From contig NC_053148.1 in assembly GCF_016808335.1 (NCBI RefSeq), forward strand, positions 44,904,930 to 44,968,929: 64,000 nucleotides of DNA, given 5' to 3'. Shown piece after piece: positions 1 through 10,545 of the stretch. The notes under the pieces were generated by a model, which saw only the letters and a program-made list of their open reading frames with translations, ran no database searches and was not told where the DNA came from. Each line of letters starts with the position of its first letter. The stretch's first letter is position 1. The translations under genes and the position numbers were made by a program. The stretch is from Panicum virgatum (Eukaryota > Streptophyta > Magnoliopsida > Poales > Poaceae).

Positions 1-1
1 A

Positions 2-868
2 GTGGGTTCCTCCCTCGGAAGAGAACTCACGTCTTCTCGGGGAATGAGCAGTCCTTGCCCGCCGTCCTCTAGATCTCCGTTTTCCCGGGGTTGCGTAGTG
101 GCTTCTCTTGCGGCGGCGGCCGTAGACCTTCCAGGGGTTCTCGGGTGGAGCTTGTGGGTTTCCAAAGAGTGATCCACATCCTATGACGGGCGTTCCGAGC
201 AGAACATGGTCTTCTCCTATTGCCGGGACTGGGGTTCCACTTCTAGCCCACTCCTGCATGCGCTGGTCCCGGGCTTGCCTGAGGCTCTCCTGAGCAACCG
301 CTTCATTGCTGACCGCGGCTGCGGCTCTTGCCTTGGTTTGGACTGCTCGGATCTGTTGCAGCCTTACCGCGAGCTCTGCTTGCTCGGCTCGATGGGTCTG
401 TTCCCTCAGCAAGTTGGCTTGCTCGTCAAAGAGCTGATCCAAGGAGGATAGATATGTAGCCACTTGGTACAGGAGGCCTTCTTCGTGGCTGCGCCGTTCC
501 AGGCTTCTCATTTGAGCTTCCCAAACTGGGGTTCTGATTGCCGGCGGAAAGAACCTCATTGGTGTGGGGGCGAGGTGTCTTTCGAAAATCCGGCATAGGT
601 AACGGAGTGCTTTCCTGACGGCTAAGGGATAGGTGTCCTGGTGCCTAAACCCTGTAGCGGTCACTCGCCATGACTGGATGTCGAGGTAGCAGTCACTTCT
701 GGCAATGACTAGGATCACCCTGCAGCGGAGAGTGCCATGATGCTCGTACTCTTTGCTGTAGTACCTTGGATGTTCTGTGACGCCAAGGCTTTCCAGGGCG
801 TAGATCAAGAGGCTGGGGAAGCCAGGTGCAGCTTGGCAGTCGCCCTGGGTCCATCCTTCCTCAGCCAT
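2..868 (-). CDS. Retroelement-associated coiled-coil ORF, second copy (3' end beyond window)
   Basis: An ATG at 868 on the minus strand opens a frame that I checked codon by codon to the left edge of the window with no stop (289 codons). It begins MAEEGWTQGDCQAAPGFPS and is clearly paralogous to the ORF at 1018-1887: shared features include the LLI-ALE-LGV start, the GTLRC-ARS-CY-D block, the TGFR-DTY-AARKALR block and the PTPM-FFPP block. A Glu/Gln/Ala-rich coiled coil follows and the C-terminal part is basic. It lies inside the internal region of a minus-strand LTR retrotransposon, downstream of the primer site. I do not recognise an enzymatic domain. Inference: an accessory ORF of the element, comparable in position to orf0 described upstream of gag in RIRE2-type Gypsy elements, or a diverged gag. 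Confidence 0.6.
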   Translation of the reverse strand, partial: MAEEGWTQGDCQAAPGFPSLLIYALESLGVTEHPRYYSKEYEHHGTLRCRVILVIARSDCYLDIQSWRVTATGFRHQDTYPLAVRKALRYLCRIFERHLAPTPMRFFPPAIRTPVWEAQMRSLERRSHEEGLLYQVATYLSSLDQLFDEQANLLREQTHRAEQAELAVRLQQIRAVQTKARAAAAVSNEAVAQESLRQARDQRMQEWARSGTPVPAIGEDHVLLGTPVIGCGSLFGNPQAPPENPWKVYGRRRKRSHYATPGKRRSRGRRARTAHSPRRREFSSEGGTH

Positions 869-1017
869 CTGAAAACAAAGATAGGGTGAAAAACTTGCAC
901 AAATATTTGAGGTACACAAAGGGGGTAGATGATATTTTTTATGGTAACATGGCGGGATACAGTCTTTATGGGTACACGATTATTAGGGCAGAGGTTCTAG
1001 CTTAGGGGCTACTTTTA

Positions 1018-1887
1018 TCATAGGGACTCTTCCTCGATCCTAAGAGGGCGCTTCTTCAGTGGAAGATACCGATCCGTCGCGTCATCTTCGGTCTGAGTAC
1101 CTTTATCCCAGTGGGTTTCTTCGGGTTCTTCTTCTTCTGTCTGAGTACCTACATCCCAATGGGTTTCCATGGGTTCTTCTTCTTCTTCCTCTATCCATCC
1201 GCCTATTCCTCTGCGGGCCTCGTACTCTCGCATACGGGCTTGGAGGGCGGCTAGGGAATTCTTGGCGCGTGTGACTCTTGCTTGCTGTTCTTGCAGTTCC
1301 GCCTCTTTTTCTTCCATTTGGACATGGAGAGCGGCTAGGGAATACTCGGCGTGTACGGTTCTGGTCCGTTGTTCGTCCAGCTCTTGGGTTGCCTTTTCTG
1401 CTCTGTGGACTTGTTCCTTCAGTTGCGCCGCTTGTTCACGGTAGAGTTCATCCAGGCCGGTGAGATAGATAGATAGGTGAGAGACTGTATCTTCCAAGTC
1501 TTCTTCTTCTCTCCCAAGTCCTCTCATCCGGGCAATCCATGTGCGTCCTCTTCCTTCAGTCGGCGGGAAAAATCCCATAGGAGTCCGCTGAAGGTGATTC
1601 CTGTAGATCACGCGTAGACATCGCAGGGCTTTACGGGCGGCTTTCCGATAGGTGTCCGGGAAGCGAAAACCAGTGGTGGAGATGAACCAGGGATCCACAT
1701 CTGGGTAGCAGGTGCTCCTTGCCACAAAGATCATCAGGTCGCACCGAAGAGTGCCCTTGGAGTCGTACTCCCGGTAGAGAAACTCTGGTGGGTCCACAAC
1801 TCCGATGCGTTCCAGGCTGAGTATCAACAACTTAGGAAGGCCGGGCTCTGCGTAACAGATTCCGCCGATCCATCCATTGTCAGCCAT
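1018..1887 (-). CDS. Retroelement-associated coiled-coil ORF, first copy
   Basis: A complete 289-residue frame, starting MADNGWIGGICYAEPG about 120 bases inside the primer-binding site of the minus-strand LTR element. Residues 1 to about 120 form the conserved block shared with the neighbouring paralog at 2-868. Residues about 125-225 are a Glu/Gln/Arg/Leu-rich coiled coil. The tail contains two near-identical repeats, ETHWDVGTQTEEEE and ETHWDKGTQTED, where GTQTE resembles a dynein light chain (LC8) binding motif. No reverse transcriptase, protease or CCHC knuckle is visible, so this is not the pol region. Function unknown. Position and repetition suggest an element-encoded accessory or structural protein; a captured and duplicated host gene is the alternative. 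Confidence 0.6.
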   Translation of the reverse strand: MADNGWIGGICYAEPGLPKLLILSLERIGVVDPPEFLYREYDSKGTLRCDLMIFVARSTCYPDVDPWFISTTGFRFPDTYRKAARKALRCLRVIYRNHLQRTPMGFFPPTEGRGRTWIARMRGLGREEEDLEDTVSHLSIYLTGLDELYREQAAQLKEQVHRAEKATQELDEQRTRTVHAEYSLAALHVQMEEKEAELQEQQARVTRAKNSLAALQARMREYEARRGIGGWIEEEEEEPMETHWDVGTQTEEEEPEETHWDKGTQTEDDATDRYLPLKKRPLRIEEESL

Positions 1888-2007
1888 CTGGAACAGGGCA
1901 AGAACCAGCAGTGAGTGTTTGTGTGGATTAAGGAAAGAATAAACCTAGTGTGGAAAGGCCTAAAACGGGGTTTCGCTCCTAGGGTCACGTCCTACGGCTA
2001 ACCTACA

Positions 2008-2019
2008 GCTCTGATACCA
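2008..2019 (-). other. Primer-binding site, initiator tRNA-Met type
   Basis: On the minus strand this reads TGGTATCAGAGC, the standard plant primer site complementary to the 3' end of initiator tRNA-Met. It lies 2 bases inside the LTR end at 2022, as expected for an LTR retrotransposon transcribed leftward. Confidence 0.9.
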
Positions 2020-2352
2020 CCTGAAGTGTCCCCTCATAAGAGAAGACTTAAATGTGATACAAACATCAGTCCCAGGAGGCTGATGCCACATTTATTACAT
2101 CAGATGGTTCATTACCGTACAAACCTCCGAGGAGGACACTCGATACAGATGATAATAACTAGTAACCAAGCTACAACATAACACCAGACCGCAACCCACA
2201 TGGGGTCTAACTCGGGCTCAGAGTACTGCATCAGCGAAAACATCCTGAACAGGGCCGGTTCCACAGGCAAGGTTGGGTGTAGAACGTTAACCCTACTCGG
2301 CGTCGTCTGGTACGAAGTCTGGGTCTTCTTCTGTAAAAAGTAAGAATGGGGT

Positions 2353-2368
2353 GAGTACAAACGTACTC
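2353..2368. repeat. Conserved LTR hairpin GAGTAC-AAAC-GTACTC
   Basis: A 6-bp perfect inverted repeat with a 4-base loop, embedded in GGGGTGAG...CAGCAAG. The same segment occurs in the solo LTR at 51553-51568 with loop AAAA, so it is conserved between two otherwise diverged LTRs. Confidence 0.7.
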
Positions 2369-4308
2369 AGCAAGTCCAACCACACCCACGGAGGGGGTTA
2401 CATCAGAAAAATATGCACAGTTAAATCAAGGGTGAGGTTACGGTTTAATTTGCCGAAAGCTAAATTTTATGCAGGGGTTTATTTAGCAGAAAACATTTCA
2501 GAAATCAGTTTTTGTAATGAGTAACACGGAGTTCAAGTTTTACCTGCTACCGGACTCCCCGTCCGTCGTAGCACACGGCACAACTGCCGGACACAATTCC
2601 AAAACAACTCACGCTAACCCATCCCCAAAGAAACACTAGTTCTGTGACCACACCGTAACTCGCCCAATACTGTGGGCACGGACTATTCGAATAGATTCTT
2701 AACTCTGCAGAGGTGTGCAACTTTACCCACAAGCGGGTACCACAACACGAGCACCGAAGTGTCGGTGTAGATCCCGACATAGCCATTACCCACCTTAGCT
2801 AGACCTGACTAGCCATCACGGGATGCACCAAGGGGTCATCGACCGTTCACTTAGGTATAACCGGGCATAAGTCACTCGGGGCTTACCCCTTTTCCTTAGT
2901 CACCCGTTGCTCTCAGCTCTCCTGATGGCTATCAAATTAACTAGTGGGATTTATGCTAAGCCATTGCCCATTCAACGGTCGAGTGGTTTGCACGAAAGTG
3001 GAGTTAGGTGAGATGACACACCAACTCGGTCCTTAGACACGACAAGATGGAAATCTCCCTTCTTTGCCCTGCCACACAGGCACAAGCACACCAAATGGCA
3101 AATCACGAAGAAATGCCATCCATCCCATCTAAACTCATTTTTCAAAAACACCACATTTATCCCATCCCACATACGCACACATTTTCTTTATAAAAATAAA
3201 TCATATTATGAGTAAAGTCCTAAGCATTCTAATATCGATTGACGTCTAAGCAAAATCAGACATTAATCTAGGTGGTCAAGGAATGGTCATCACAAATCAA
3301 GGGGTGGCTATCCAACCGTGTTTTTATGCAAGTAAAACATATACAATTTTATAAAGCAGGCCATTGGGTTGTGTTTATAAAAACTAGGACAGAAACATGC
3401 ATCAAAGGATGGGATTGAACTTGCCGTCTTCAAAGCCTTCTGGGATGTCCTGTCCTTCGGGCTCGGGGTCGCGGAACGGGTCCTCGTTCACCTGCTCACA
3501 GTACTGCTCGTTGACGGGCTCTCCTTCGTTCACTCCGTGGTCTACAGCGCACACAAACAAGCACACAATCAAAACACGGAACATAAAGATCTATCGTTGA
3601 GCTCAAATCGGGAACACATAAGATGTAGGGTTCGGAGTAGTATTTTTGGGTGAATTCCTAATGGCATGGTCAAAACTATGTCATGAGAGGCGTGGTAAAG
3701 TTTTAGGTTGATCCGAGATCGTTTGGCGCATGAAATGATGTGTTACAGAAAGGGTCAGGGGTTAAACAAGGGTCCAGGGGCCTATTTGTAAATATAATTG
3801 AGAATGCAGGGGCTTGGTTGATAATTTAGAAATTATTTGGGTTATTCTAAAAAGGGTCAGGGGCTTAGTTGTAAATGTTTTCATAAGGTGGGAGGATCTA
3901 TTTTGAATTATAATAAGAGAAGGGGTTATTTTTGCAAAAAGGTAAAAAGGTGGGAGGTTTCTTTACTAATTAGGGGAAAAGCTAGGGGGTTTTGGGCATA
4001 TTGCCCCGTCCTCTTCCTTCCCCCGCACTGGGAAACAGGGGAGGGGGAGGAGCTCGGCGGCGGCGGCCGATTCGGCCGCTCTGGGCCACGGCGGCGGCCG
4101 GGGTGAGGGGGAAAAGGAGCAGGGGCACGGCAGCTTGATTCCCCCACCTGGCTTGACTCGAGGTGGAGCGAGGCGGCGGGTCTTCGAGAGCGGGCGGCGG
4201 CGGCCACCGGAGTCCGGCGGGGCGACGCTGCAGCTGAGGAGAGGAGGGCCGTGGGGGTCAGTGAGGTCGGGGTGGTGGGTGCGGAGCTCGGAGGCACCCC
4301 TTGGCCCT

Positions 4309-4315
4309 TTTTATA
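4309..4315 (-). promoter_or_regulatory. TATA box of the LTR promoter
   Basis: The minus strand reads TATAAAA in the context CGCCTATAAAAAGGG. The solo LTR has the same arrangement at 52786-52792, supporting this as the U3 promoter. Confidence 0.65.
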
Positions 4316-5393
4316 GGCGGCTAAGGCGGTGGAGGTGAGGGTGCGGCGGTGGCGGGCCGGCGGACTCCGCGACCGGCCTTAATGGCGGTGGGGGCCGGCT
4401 CGGCGCGTAGCGGGGGTGGCGGCAACGGGCCGGTGGCGAGGCGACGTGACGCCTCGGGCAGGCGGCGACCGTGCGCAGGCGGCGCTGTTCCGGGGTCGCC
4501 GGCGCTGTGTGGCGTCAACGGCGGTCGGCCGGTGGCGTGGCGTACGGGATCGAGCGACGTCGCGTCGCGGCGTGGCGTGCGTGCGCGCGCGGAGGCGGTC
4601 TGAAGCGGGCGTGGCACGGCTTGCGCGGGCGGTCGGGTGCGCGCGGGCCGATGGCCGCGGCGTGGCGCGGGGCCGGTGGCCGTGGCACGGCTCGACGCGG
4701 CGAGCGCGTGCGTGCGGGCGGGCGCACGGCTCGGGGGTGGCTCGGCGCGGCGCGGTGGTCGGCCAGGGAGGGTTGTGCGGGGCAGGCGGCGGTGCCAGCG
4801 GCGGCGAGGCGGGCACGCGCGTGCGAGACCGCGGCGTGGCGTGTGCGTGCGTGGCGGGTCGGGGGTGCAGTCTGGGCAGGCAGGGCACGGCCGGGCGCGC
4901 GCGCGGCCGTGGGGCGAGGTCGGGCTGCGTGCGCACGGCCGAGCAGGAGGCGAGAGAGAGAAGGGGGCCGGGCCAAGCGGAGCAGAGCGAGGAGGGGGGT
5001 GGCACGGCCGGGTGGCGCACGGGAGCAGAGAAGGAGGAGGAGGGAGGATGGGAAAAAAAGAAAAAGAAGAAAAGAAAAAGAAAAGAAGGGGGAGAGAGAA
5101 GGGAAAGAGGAGAGAGGGAGAGAGATTCGCGGCGATCTCATTGGTGGCGACAGCGACACCGGTCGGGCATGCGCGGCTGTCGCGGCAGCGTGCCGCGGCT
5201 AGGCGTGATGTGCGGGTCACGGCGAATAGGGTGATATATTCGGGTGTCGGGTCTTCGGGGAATCGGAAGATCGGGCAGAACAGGGAAAGTTCCCAAAAAA
5301 CATAGGGTTAAGGTTTTAGGGAAAAACTTGGGCTCAACGACAGAGACTCGATTTAGCGAACGATTTATCTTAGCGGATTTTTGAGATGTTACA

Positions 5394-5714
5394 AGAGGCG
5401 GGGCGGGGCCCTTCTGCTCCGTGGCCGGCGGCGGGGGACGGGAGGCGCGGCGGGGCTCTCTCTGCTCCATGGCCGGCGGCGGGGGAGGAGAGGCGGGCGG
5501 GGCCCCTCTGCTCCGTGGCCGGCGGCGGGGGAGGGGAGGCGCGGCGGGCCTCTCTCTGCTCCATGGCCAGCGGCGGGGGAGGGGAGGCGCGGCGCTCCGG
5601 CGGCAAGGAGGTGAGGGGTGGCGTGGCGGCGGCAGGGACGGGAGGCGCGGCGTGGAGGGGAGGCGGCGGGGTGGGGAGGAGGCGCCGCCGCCCGCCGCCG
5701 CGCCAGATCCAGTT
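5394..5714. repeat. GC-rich 47-bp minisatellite
   Basis: Four tandem units of about 46-48 bp carry TGCTCC at 5415, 5463, 5509 and 5557, each followed by a GTGGCC or ATGGCC plus GGCGGCGGGGGA block. Non-repeat GC-rich sequence follows to 5714. Frames in either direction give Pro/Ala/Arg repeats and are judged spurious. Confidence 0.8.
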
Positions 5715-6832
5715 TTTTTTGCAAAAAATTTTCAACAATTTTTTTTTGAATTCCTTTGATTTTTTCAGATGAATATTTTTTTAATGATACAAAAAAATTC
5801 TTGATTTTTTTCTGCTCTCCAATTTTTTTTCTTGAAATTTTTTTCCGCTCTCCTTTTTTTTGCTTGAAATTTTTTTTGGTCTCCAAAATTTTTCGTCAAA
5901 AAATTTTCTCTCTCCAAAATTTCTCTTACAAAAAAAATTCCAAAATCGGAAAACGACAAAAAAATTACTAAAAATAGAAAGAAAAAAAACGGTCGGGAGA
6001 TCGACCGTAGGGAGCCCCTCCCTACGGTCAACCGTAAATTAGCGAGACCCTCTCAGGATATGTTTTGAATATGGAGAAAATATGTTCGATCTAGATATGT
6101 TCCTTTTTTGTAAAATGTCGTAACGTGTGTGAAATCCTCCTCACCTTTTGACATTCCAGATGCCTGGAACCTTTCTGTAAGTAGCATTGACCATGCCTGA
6201 AGGTTTCAAATCACAGAAGAACCGCATTAGTTTTGTATTTTACCATCACCTTGGACAATCATAGTGCCTGCATAAAGTGATGAAAACATGCCTGAATCCA
6301 CTAGAGCTAGTCCTGCAAACCCACTAGATGACTTATGCCGGATCAAACATTCCTGTGGATTGTAATAGTTTCTAGACAATATATCACTTTATTTTTATTT
6401 TTTTTGCAAACGTAATTGTCTCACCTGCAAGTGGATCCTAAGCATCATTCCCTACTTGGCTATTTCACACATTTGTTCAGGATGTTTCATTTAATTCTAT
6501 GTGTTGAAGAGAGAAAAAAATACATCTTTTTTTTTTTTTGCTTTTGCAGATTTGTACAAAGACAAGGTCATTTTATACTTGAAACTATACTTGAGGTTTG
6601 CCACATTCCCTGCTTGCCATGACAACTTCTGTAAATGGTATCTTTCCCACTGGAGAAGTATCAGATAACCACATCAAATGATCGATGCATAGTGATCGTG
6701 TAAAGCCTTCTGTAGAAATATGGTTCAAGGAAACTTGGCAGAAGCTATGCTCCAGAGGCACCAATTGTTTGAGGTAATGAGCTGGTGCGGTTTCTGCCTA
6801 GCAAGCTTTGAATCTGATCAGTGTCCTGAATC
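5715..6832. other. Gene-free stretch: AT-rich low complexity with a 12-bp palindrome
   Basis: 5715-5990 is poly-T/poly-A-rich low complexity. At 6003-6029 there is a perfect inverted repeat, GACCGTAGGGAG / CTCCCTACGGTC, with loop CCC. 6060-6832 lies downstream of the minus-strand bZIP gene and should include its 3' UTR. No other gene seen. Confidence 0.6.
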
Positions 6833-8398
6833 TCAAGGCCACATGTCTGCCGCACAGCTGGTCACCTCGCTGGACTTCCTGTTATCCAGACTCTCTAGGC
6901 TTGCAGTGCTTTGTACTGGTGAGTTCTGAACCTGCCGAGCTGCCGTTGGACCTCTGAATGCCTCACTCCCTAGCAAATCCAATCCTGTGACTGTGAGCAT
7001 ATTCAAAGCTTGGCCCAACTTTCTTGAATTCAGATATGGTGCCAGACCAAGGTCACCTAGGCCGCAGGACATTGCGCTTCTCGCTACCATATCCTCTGCC
7101 ATCTTTACCTGCAATTCAAGCGTTTGGTTAGACAGTTGAAAGTTCCGTGTGATCATTCAATTGTTGTGGCAACTGATTTTTGGGCGAGGCAAACTACTTA
7201 CCTTGACTCTTAAGGCTTCTACATCCGATTTGAGGATTCTGTTGTCCGTGACTGCTGTGGTGAACTGCTGGTTGGCCTCTGAAAGTTGCTTGAACAGAGT
7301 TGCATTTTCACCTTTAAGTTGTTCGACCTGATTATGAATGAGGTAACAACACATCAATGGTCACAACCTCGCCATAAACTCTCATCCCCATATGCTTAGT
7401 TGGAAGTCTCGCAGGGCGCCTGCCGCCCGGGGGCTTTACCTGTGACTCGAGTTCAGATAATTGTGCCTGCTTTCTCCGCCTGGATCGTCGAGCAGACTCC
7501 CTGTTGGACACCATCCTGAAATCACAAGAGCAACGGATCAATGGAGAAAGAAAACAGAATGTGTAGGCTTGAGGTTCAGAGTTCATCACAAACTAGCATA
7601 GTTTGATCTTAAGCTTGATCTCACCATACCTCCTTATTCGCTTTGTTTCCATAGATTTGGTGCCTCGCTCACATGAACCTCCTTCTACCTCATACAATGA
7701 TTCGCTGTCGGAGTCTGACTCGCTTTCAAGAGTATGGTTCGCTGGGGTGGTTGCTCTGGGGCTAGCTGTGACCAGAACCAATGCAGCTGGTGATGAGCAA
7801 TAAGGCTATTTTGGATGTGAACACTCCAAACCAGGACAGTTAAATGTTCACACAGCAACAATCAGGCTTGTTTGGAAGGTAGGAATTTACTAGAACTTTG
7901 GAGAAAAAATGAAAACTTCGAGCTTTTATAGAAAATCACATAAAAACTCATGTGTGAACTGCAAATGGTTGTGGTTCACAACTTCACATGCCCAATCAAC
8001 AATTGATCACAATTAGCACTACGTTTCACATAGCATTAATAAGCCCCTTACCGGAGACGGAGGCCGTCTGCGACGCGACTGGGTTCGCGGGGCGGATGCT
8101 CCCGTACCACCAACTGCTTCCATCCATGGTGTTCTGCTCGGGCACAAGCGGAGCTTTGGTTAAGCAAATCACAGGCAAGTACATCAAATTCTAAGCGGCG
8201 ATGATGTCTCAGTTCCGAGCGCTGATAATCTGAAATGAGCACATTGCTCACCGAGTCGCCGAAGCCGACGCCGCCGGGTGAAAACACGCCGCTCCCGCCG
8301 GGCTCGCTCGGTCCGCTTCCGGGCTTGCTCTCCGCGGCGCCGGCGCCGCTTTCCCGGATGAACGCCTCCAGCTGCAGCTCCGACGGGCACTTCTTCAT
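6833..8398 (-). CDS. Group C bZIP transcription factor (RISBZ5/RITA-1-like), 6 exons
   Basis: Coding exons are 8252-8398, 8052-8133, 7630-7786, 7440-7515, 7202-7327 and 6833-7108, with GT-AG introns. Lengths sum to 864 nt (287 residues), an exact multiple of three. The protein starts [18 protein letters not shown] Ser/Asp/Glu-rich stretch ([18 protein letters not shown]) precedes the basic region [14 protein letters not shown] at about residues 132-145, which has the invariant N and R. A leucine zipper follows ([22 protein letters not shown], and on through [13 protein letters not shown]). This is a nuclear, dimerising DNA-binding factor. Start, acidic block and zipper resemble the cereal RISBZ5/RITA-1 class of Opaque2-related bZIPs that bind ACGT-core promoters; that subgroup is from memory. 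The basic region and zipper are seen directly. Confidence 0.92.
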
Positions 8399-9027
8399 CT
8401 CCGTCGTCCGCCGGCGCGGCGTGGCAGTGGGCTGGCTGCTGGTGCCGGCCGCCCTTTCTTCCTCCTGCTGCCTTCCCGGCTCCGGCGCGGAGTGGTGCGG
8501 TGGTGTCGTCTTCCGTCCGTGTCGCCGGCGGGCCGGCGGCTTTTGAAGGGGCAGCACAAATCGGGTGGTACTACGTGGAAAGGCCGTTGGTTGGGCCGTT
8601 GGGGTGTTGGGCGATAAAACCAGCTCGTCAAACGGATGGTGACGCGAGCTGACTCGGATCCGCGTCGGCCATGGCGCGGCAGCGACGCCGATGCGGGGGC
8701 GCCCCGCACGACCGACCGGCGGGCCCCGCGTCCGGTGGGCCGTGGCTGTCACGGGGTGGGGGTGGAGCCCGGCAGCTGAGCTGCGTGCGGCGCGGCCCCC
8801 GTGCGTATCCGCGGTGAAAGCGAGGCGCGTCCGAGTCAGCATCGCGGCCGGCGGCCAGCCACACGATCCGGGACCCGGTGAGTGGGCGATGGCGTGGCGC
8901 CGTTGACCCGAGACCCCGACCGGGACGCGCGCGTGGAGCCGCGTCGGACGGGACAGCGAGCGGCTGCCGCCGGGGCGGCTCGGCGAGGTGGTCGGCACTC
9001 GGCAGGCAGGCAGGCAATGGTGAGGGA
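8399..9027. other. GC-rich 5' flank of the bZIP gene
   Basis: Likely 5' UTR and proximal promoter of the minus-strand bZIP gene. Long frames here are products of GC bias and have no recognisable domain. No clear TATA box seen. Confidence 0.45.
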
Positions 9028-10545
9028 GCCAAACTGGCGACTAGAGAAGGGTGAATGAGAACCGATTAAAATTTCTCTCGAAATCGATCCGTCAACCTAT
9101 ATTTCGAAAATCACCACAAACTCTCAAATCTAGAATATGAGAGAGTAGCTATGGACTAGCTATCTCTAAGCAAAATGCCCTAGGAAACGAAACGGAAGCA
9201 ATAGCGAGAAACCCTCCGAACAGCAGTTTCACTGGATCAGACCGGTCTGACTGCTCGCTCCGACCGGTTAGACCGGTTGGGCTGGAGTGGGCGTTTTCTG
9301 ACCGGGCAGACCGGTTTCACCGACCGGTCAGACCGGTTGCTCCCAGACAGCCCGCAAACAAAGCTTCAAATGTTGAATCTCGAGCAAACGAAGTCCAAAT
9401 CTAACGAAACTTGGAGAATACCTTCACATCTGTCCCGTGAACATATCCCCAAGAGATCTCTCCCAAAAAATTAAAAAATCTTGAGAATTCGAGGGAAGAT
9501 CAAAGTGAATTGGGGTTTTCTCAAGAACGTAAAAAACTCCAATTCGTGAGAACTCGTGATTCCAGAGGGTTTAGCACTAAGCTAGATGGATTAGAATCGT
9601 CACAAAGAGTTCATCAAAACACGAATTCAAAGGATTGTCTCCTCCAAACACAAAACACACCAAAAAAGGAGAATTCAAACCCAAAACACAAAGGAGGAAG
9701 GGGAGGACGAAAACTCAGCACACAAAAGTGAATCTCAAACGAATTTCATTCATTAATCTCAGAGGAATTCACCTATACAAGGCTAGAGCCTACCACACCA
9801 TCATCCACCCTCTAGATTTGAGAGATTAGCTTTAATCTAACCCTCCTTTGCGTTGGAGACATTGGCCCTAACCTGGAGCACAGGGAAGGGGAAGGAGAAA
9901 ACAGAAAAGGATTCAAGAGACTCGACCCCCACGACCAGGTGAGGGGGGGACTTAAATACGCCTGGTTGTGGTCAGACCGGTCGGGTCTGCAGCAACCCTG
10001 TACACGATCTCAATCGACGGTGGAGTTTCTTTCTTCGACTCGAAGTCTACACTGCGATGCCGCCACGTCGATGAAGATCCGATCCACGGTTTTGGAGGGT
10101 CCGCGAAACCCGGGTAGGTGGCCGGTTTTGAGAAAACCGCCAAAACTTCACGCGCGGGAAGATTCCCGCCTCCACGCTGTGGCCCTAGACGCCGTTCCCG
10201 CCTCGGTCTTCTGACGGCCCTAGACGCCGCCCGACGCCCGTCACCTCCTTGCCCGCAGCGAGGCCCTAGACGCCGTCGACGCCCGTCGCCTCCGTCAGTC
10301 CCGAGACCGACGCCCGTGCCTCCACGACTTGGCGTCTTCAACCGCCGTCCGCCTCCTTGGTTTTGTGCCGCAAACCAAGAATCCCGCCTTCCGTCGTCGC
10401 TTGTGCCCTCAATCCAGGAGTGGATGCCACAGCTGCCGCCCGGTCTGAGCTCCTCCACAGCAACTCTCCGTCGACACTCGACGCCTGTGTACCTGCAATC
10501 CAAAGACTAAGCGCACGATCACACCGCACGGTTGACAATTGACTT
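9028..10545. mobile_element. LTR-like repeat remnant with GACCGGT clusters
   Basis: The segment has the composition and motif repetition of a grass LTR: GACCGGTCAGACCGGT-type repeats at about 9237-9345 and 9973, an A-rich direct-repeat-poor middle, and a GC-rich end with CCCTAGACGCCG repeated at 10181, 10213 and 10263. Possible termini are TGGCGACTAG near 9030 and GGTTGACA near 10535, but I found no matching target duplication, so boundaries and class are uncertain. Confidence 0.4.

Larger units (their letters stand above)
2022..5393 (-). mobile_element. 5' LTR (3372 bp) of a Gypsy-type LTR retrotransposon
   Basis: Read on the minus strand the LTR starts TGTAACATCTC at 5393 and ends ACACTTCA at 2022, with TG and CA termini, followed by the tRNA-Met primer site. 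It shares several blocks with the solo LTR at 51246-54143: the TGTAACATC start, a TATA box in a CGCCTATAAAA context, the GAGTAC/GTACTC hairpin segment and the ACTCGGTCCTTA block. The part from about 4040 to 5210 is very GC-rich and gives long spurious frames on both strands. The element's internal region runs off the left edge, so the other LTR is not visible and the target duplication cannot be checked. Superfamily assignment (Gypsy) rests on LTR style and primer type, since no pol is in view. Confidence 0.85.

Noticed and set aside
206..451. Plus-strand 81-codon frame
   Set aside because: Antisense to the open minus-strand coiled-coil ORF at 2-868; no domain.
4321..5305. Long frames on both strands (up to 299 codons)
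   Set aside because: All lie in the GC-rich part of an LTR; Arg/Pro/Ala-only composition and overlap in five frames point to base bias, not coding.
5370..5886. Pro/Ala repeat frames
   Set aside because: Translation of a 47-bp minisatellite and poly-T tracts.
8048..9032. 316-codon and 134-codon minus-strand frames upstream of the bZIP start
   Set aside because: They run through the bZIP first exon and its intron without splice sites; only the part from 8398 to 8252 matches the family.
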